DNA of 5,407 bases. Origin: Dehalococcoidia bacterium. Its GTDB lineage: Bacteria; Chloroflexota; Dehalococcoidia; GIF9; AB-539-J10. The stretch spans positions 1-5,407 of the forward strand of contig DAOVDO010000077.1 in assembly GCA_030669525.1 (NCBI GenBank), read 5' to 3'. Positions within the stretch are counted from its first letter, which is position 1. Each line of letters starts with the position of its first letter. Below the pieces are notes generated by a model, which was not told where the DNA came from, ran no database searches, and worked only from the letters and a program-made list of their open reading frames with translations. A program made the translations under genes and the position numbers. Shown here piece after piece: positions 5,398-5,407 of this stretch.

Positions 5398-5407
5398 AAG
5401 GAGGTGG
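5359..5407 (+). CDS. Possible 5' end of a gene running off the window (weak)
   Basis: ATG 5359 opens a frame of 16 codons to the edge (MNEKSKWNSLIVKKEV) without a stop, but it has only a poor upstream purine signal. I judge it less likely than a start just beyond 5407, served by the strong site at 5398-5405. The 16 residues are too few to assign a family. Confidence 0.2.
   Translation, partial: MNEKSKWNSLIVKKEV
5398..5407 (+). promoter_or_regulatory. Near-perfect ribosome binding site for a gene starting beyond the window
   Basis: AAGGAGGTGG ends the window; AAGGAGGT is fully complementary to the usual 16S 3' tail. A start codon would be expected about 4-8 bases past the edge, which marks this as the 5' side of another plus-strand gene controlled by the promoter at 5259-5287. 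Confidence 0.6.

Overview
The window is 5.4 kb of moderate-GC bacterial DNA with long soluble multi-PAS kinases, Shine-Dalgarno-led genes and a palindromic intergenic repeat built on TTGCGAG...GCAATCT. Together with the HAD phosphatase type, this mix resembles uncultured Chloroflexota (Dehalococcoidia-like) metagenome contigs. That assignment is inference; no rRNA or other decisive marker is present.

Layout. At 2-79 is the 3' end of a small gene whose tail resembles an excisionase/BldC-type helix-turn-helix protein. It is followed on the same strand by a 912-residue hybrid sensor histidine kinase (116-2854): coiled coil, four PAS modules, HisKA, HATPase and a C-terminal receiver. One base beyond its stop lies the stop of a convergent minus-strand gene (2856-3521) for an MtnX-like HAD-IB phosphatase. 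The divergent intergenic region 3522-3876 contains a palindromic repeat element (3616-3732), a decaying tandem array (3720-3822) and candidate promoters. The plus-strand pair 3877-4344 and 4354-5175 forms a tight two-gene operon: a four-helix membrane protein made of two DUF350-like halves, and a secreted, membrane-anchored transglutaminase-like cysteine protein. The end, 5176-5407, has an inverted repeat over the transglutaminase stop, a good promoter (TTGTAA-17-TGaTATTAT), and a putative folded 5' leader ending in a near-perfect ribosome binding site for a gene that starts at or just beyond the edge.

How the parts may work together. The kinase has no membrane segment, so it should sense a cytoplasmic or redox/ligand signal through PAS domains; its output regulator is not visible unless it is the upstream HTH protein. 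The DUF350-like/transglutaminase pair looks like a cell-envelope module of unknown function. The HAD phosphatase appears to be a stand-alone metabolic gene. The least explained parts are the structured leader at the right edge, the DUF350-like/transglutaminase operon and the repeat element between the divergent genes.
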